This document shows positions 14,444 to 15,257 of a stretch of 15,257 bases of DNA, piece by piece. Positions within the stretch are counted from its first letter, which is position 1. The number at the start of each line of letters is the position of its first letter. Both the position numbers and the translations under genes were made by a program. The stretch is from an uncultured Collinsella sp. Its GTDB lineage: Bacteria; Actinomycetota; Coriobacteriia; Coriobacteriales; Coriobacteriaceae. A model generated the notes under the pieces. The model did no database searches. It was not told where the DNA came from and saw only the letters and a program-made list of their open reading frames with translations. The stretch is taken from the NCBI GenBank assembly GCA_900551015.1, contig URUI01000050.1, forward strand, positions 1 through 15,257, read 5' to 3'.

Positions 14444-14682
14444 ACGACTTCTTGACGAGCAACGAGTGGCAGTGGCGACTTTTGCGCACGATCGCCCAGG
14501 GCGTTTTGGGCGTGGTGGTGGCAAACATCGACCTGCTGGTGGGCGTGGCGGTGCTGGAGCCCACATGGCGCGCGCTGGTGGTGGCGCTGGTGATGGCGGT
14601 GCTTTCGCAGCTGATGGCGGAGATCGGCAAGGCTGGCGGCGAGGGCGCGCCTGTTCTGGAGAGGGGCGAGGGCGATGAGTAA
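14440..14682 (+). CDS. Phage holin
   Basis: This protein has 80 residues. Two hydrophobic segments, IAQGVLGVVVANIDLLVGVAVL (about 18-39) and WRALVVALVMAVLSQLMAEI (about 43-62), are joined by a short turn and followed by a charged tail. The small size, two TM helices and position immediately before an amidase are typical of holins, which open the membrane so the endolysin can reach the wall. The ATG at 14440 overlaps the previous TGA (ATGA), and the stop at 14680-14682 lies inside the next tiny gene, so the cassette is tightly coupled. No family is named because holins are poorly conserved. Confidence 0.75.
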   Translation: MNDFLTSNEWQWRLLRTIAQGVLGVVVANIDLLVGVAVLEPTWRALVVALVMAVLSQLMAEIGKAGGEGAPVLERGEGDE

Positions 14683-14788
14683 GTTCGAGCTTTCTGAGGA
14701 GCAGGCTGCGGCAATCGAGGCGCGCCAGGCCGAGGGGTGCCCGAACGACTGGGCGCCGGAGCTCGAGGAGGTGGAGCAAGATGGCTAG
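14675..14788 (+). CDS. Tiny ORF between holin and amidase (37 residues)
   Basis: An ATG at 14675 inside the holin's last codons opens a 37-residue frame, MSKFELSEEQAAAIEARQ to DWAPELEEVEQDG, ending at TAG 14786-14788. It overlaps the holin by 8 bases (ATGAGTAA) and the amidase by 8 bases (ATGGCTAG), and GAGGGGCGAGG lies just upstream. Exact nested overlaps on both sides argue for a translated gene. The peptide is acidic and helical. Its position recalls tiny proteins of other phage lysis cassettes, but I recognise no family. Confidence 0.6.
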   Translation: MSKFELSEEQAAAIEARQAEGCPNDWAPELEEVEQDG

Positions 14789-15212
14789 CGTCGCGGAGTT
14801 CATCCAGTGCGATTCGCGCAACTACACGGCCGGGCGCCAGGGTAACCGCATCCGCAAGATCGTGGTGCACTACACTGGCACAGAGGCGTCGGCACACAAC
14901 AACCTGCTGTACTTCTCGCGCTCTTCTGCCGGGGCTTCGGCGCACTACTTCATCGACAAGGACGGTACGCTGCGCCAGTTGGTGAGCGAGGGCGACACCG
15001 CATGGCACGCCGGGCACTGGGCGACCAACCTGTGCTCGGTGGGCATCGAGGTGGTATCCGGCGGGGCGGACTTCACCGAGGCTCAGATCAACACGCTGGC
15101 CACGCTGGTTGCCGACATCCGCTCGCGCTGCGGCGTCTCGGCCGACGACGTGATCCGGCACTACGACGTGACGGGCAAGCTGTGCCCGGCGCCGTACGTG
15201 GACTTCCATTAA
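14781..15212 (+). CDS. N-acetylmuramoyl-L-alanine amidase (phage endolysin), probably shortened
   Basis: This protein has 143 residues and fits the zinc amidase_2 fold that cuts between muramic acid and the peptide stem. Visible zinc ligands are His30 (VVHYTGT), His127 (VIRHYDVTGK) and Cys135 (KLCPAPYVD). AHYFIDKDGTLRQLV, DTAWHAGHW and SVGIEV are typical of the family. It starts at ATG 14781, overlapping the tiny ORF by 8 bases, with GGAGGTGGAG upstream as a good ribosome binding site. It has no signal peptide, consistent with holin-dependent release. It ends abruptly eight residues after the last zinc ligand (PAPYVDFH-stop), without the cell-wall-binding C-terminal region most relatives carry, and AT-rich DNA follows. 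The catalytic domain itself looks complete. Confidence 0.9.
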   Translation: MASVAEFIQCDSRNYTAGRQGNRIRKIVVHYTGTEASAHNNLLYFSRSSAGASAHYFIDKDGTLRQLVSEGDTAWHAGHWATNLCSVGIEVVSGGADFTEAQINTLATLVADIRSRCGVSADDVIRHYDVTGKLCPAPYVDFH

Positions 15213-15257
15213 ACTTATGGGTTTGTAGGAACTGTCGGCAACCGATGCACAAATTTC

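Noticed and set aside
14123..15209. Long minus-strand frames opposite the lysis cassette
   Set aside because: Arginine/proline-rich shadow frames. The plus strand has coupled genes with recognisable amidase and holin features.

Overview
The window looks like high-GC actinobacterial DNA from the human gut, with two lineage signatures. Positions 1 to about 2.6 kb (tRNA-Pro 3' end, aroA, a broken Mrr-like restriction gene, an MFS transporter remnant) read like Bifidobacterium. From about 2.7 kb to the end the proteins read like Coriobacteriia, most like Collinsella: a zinc-ribbon/SPFH pair, a lipoprotein, a LuxR-type two-component locus and a prophage remnant. Whether the change is a real transfer or an assembly join cannot be settled from the sequence. 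These lineage calls rest on recognising protein style, not on a search.

Layout. 1-53: 3' part of tRNA-Pro(UGG). 249-1601 (+): aroA. 1627-2231 (-): Mrr-like restriction endonuclease with an internal frameshifting deletion. 2385-2520: decayed MFS fragment in a gene-poor stretch. 2668-2742: two dyads and a candidate promoter. 2784-6475 (+): zinc-ribbon membrane protein, SPFH-domain protein with C-terminal zinc ribbons, and a secreted lipoprotein, each with a strong ribosome binding site. 6522-6555: bidirectional terminator. 6572-10490 (-): three-gene signalling operon transcribed as multi-TM sensor, then histidine kinase, then LuxR-type regulator. 10491-10853: host/element boundary with a perfect 15-bp inverted repeat, a guaA-3'-end-like sequence that may be the attachment core, short direct repeats and a strong terminator. 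10854-15212: prophage remnant with integrase, junction of two truncated genes, EcsC-family cargo gene, and a lysis cassette (XhlA-like protein, holin, tiny ORF, amidase).

How the genes work together. The signalling operon is the most interesting intact system. Its first gene has a multi-TM sensor region and a C-terminal half that seems to be a degenerate histidine kinase: the phospho-accepting histidine is replaced by valine. It is translationally coupled (ATGA) to an apparently competent kinase, which is followed 14 bases later by its response regulator. This suggests a sensor pseudokinase feeding a catalytic partner. The prophage seems grounded: the integrase has an amber codon at position 25, and the genome between the early region and a tail or surface gene seems to have been deleted, leaving integrase, an EcsC cargo gene between apparent terminator and promoter regions, and the lysis genes.
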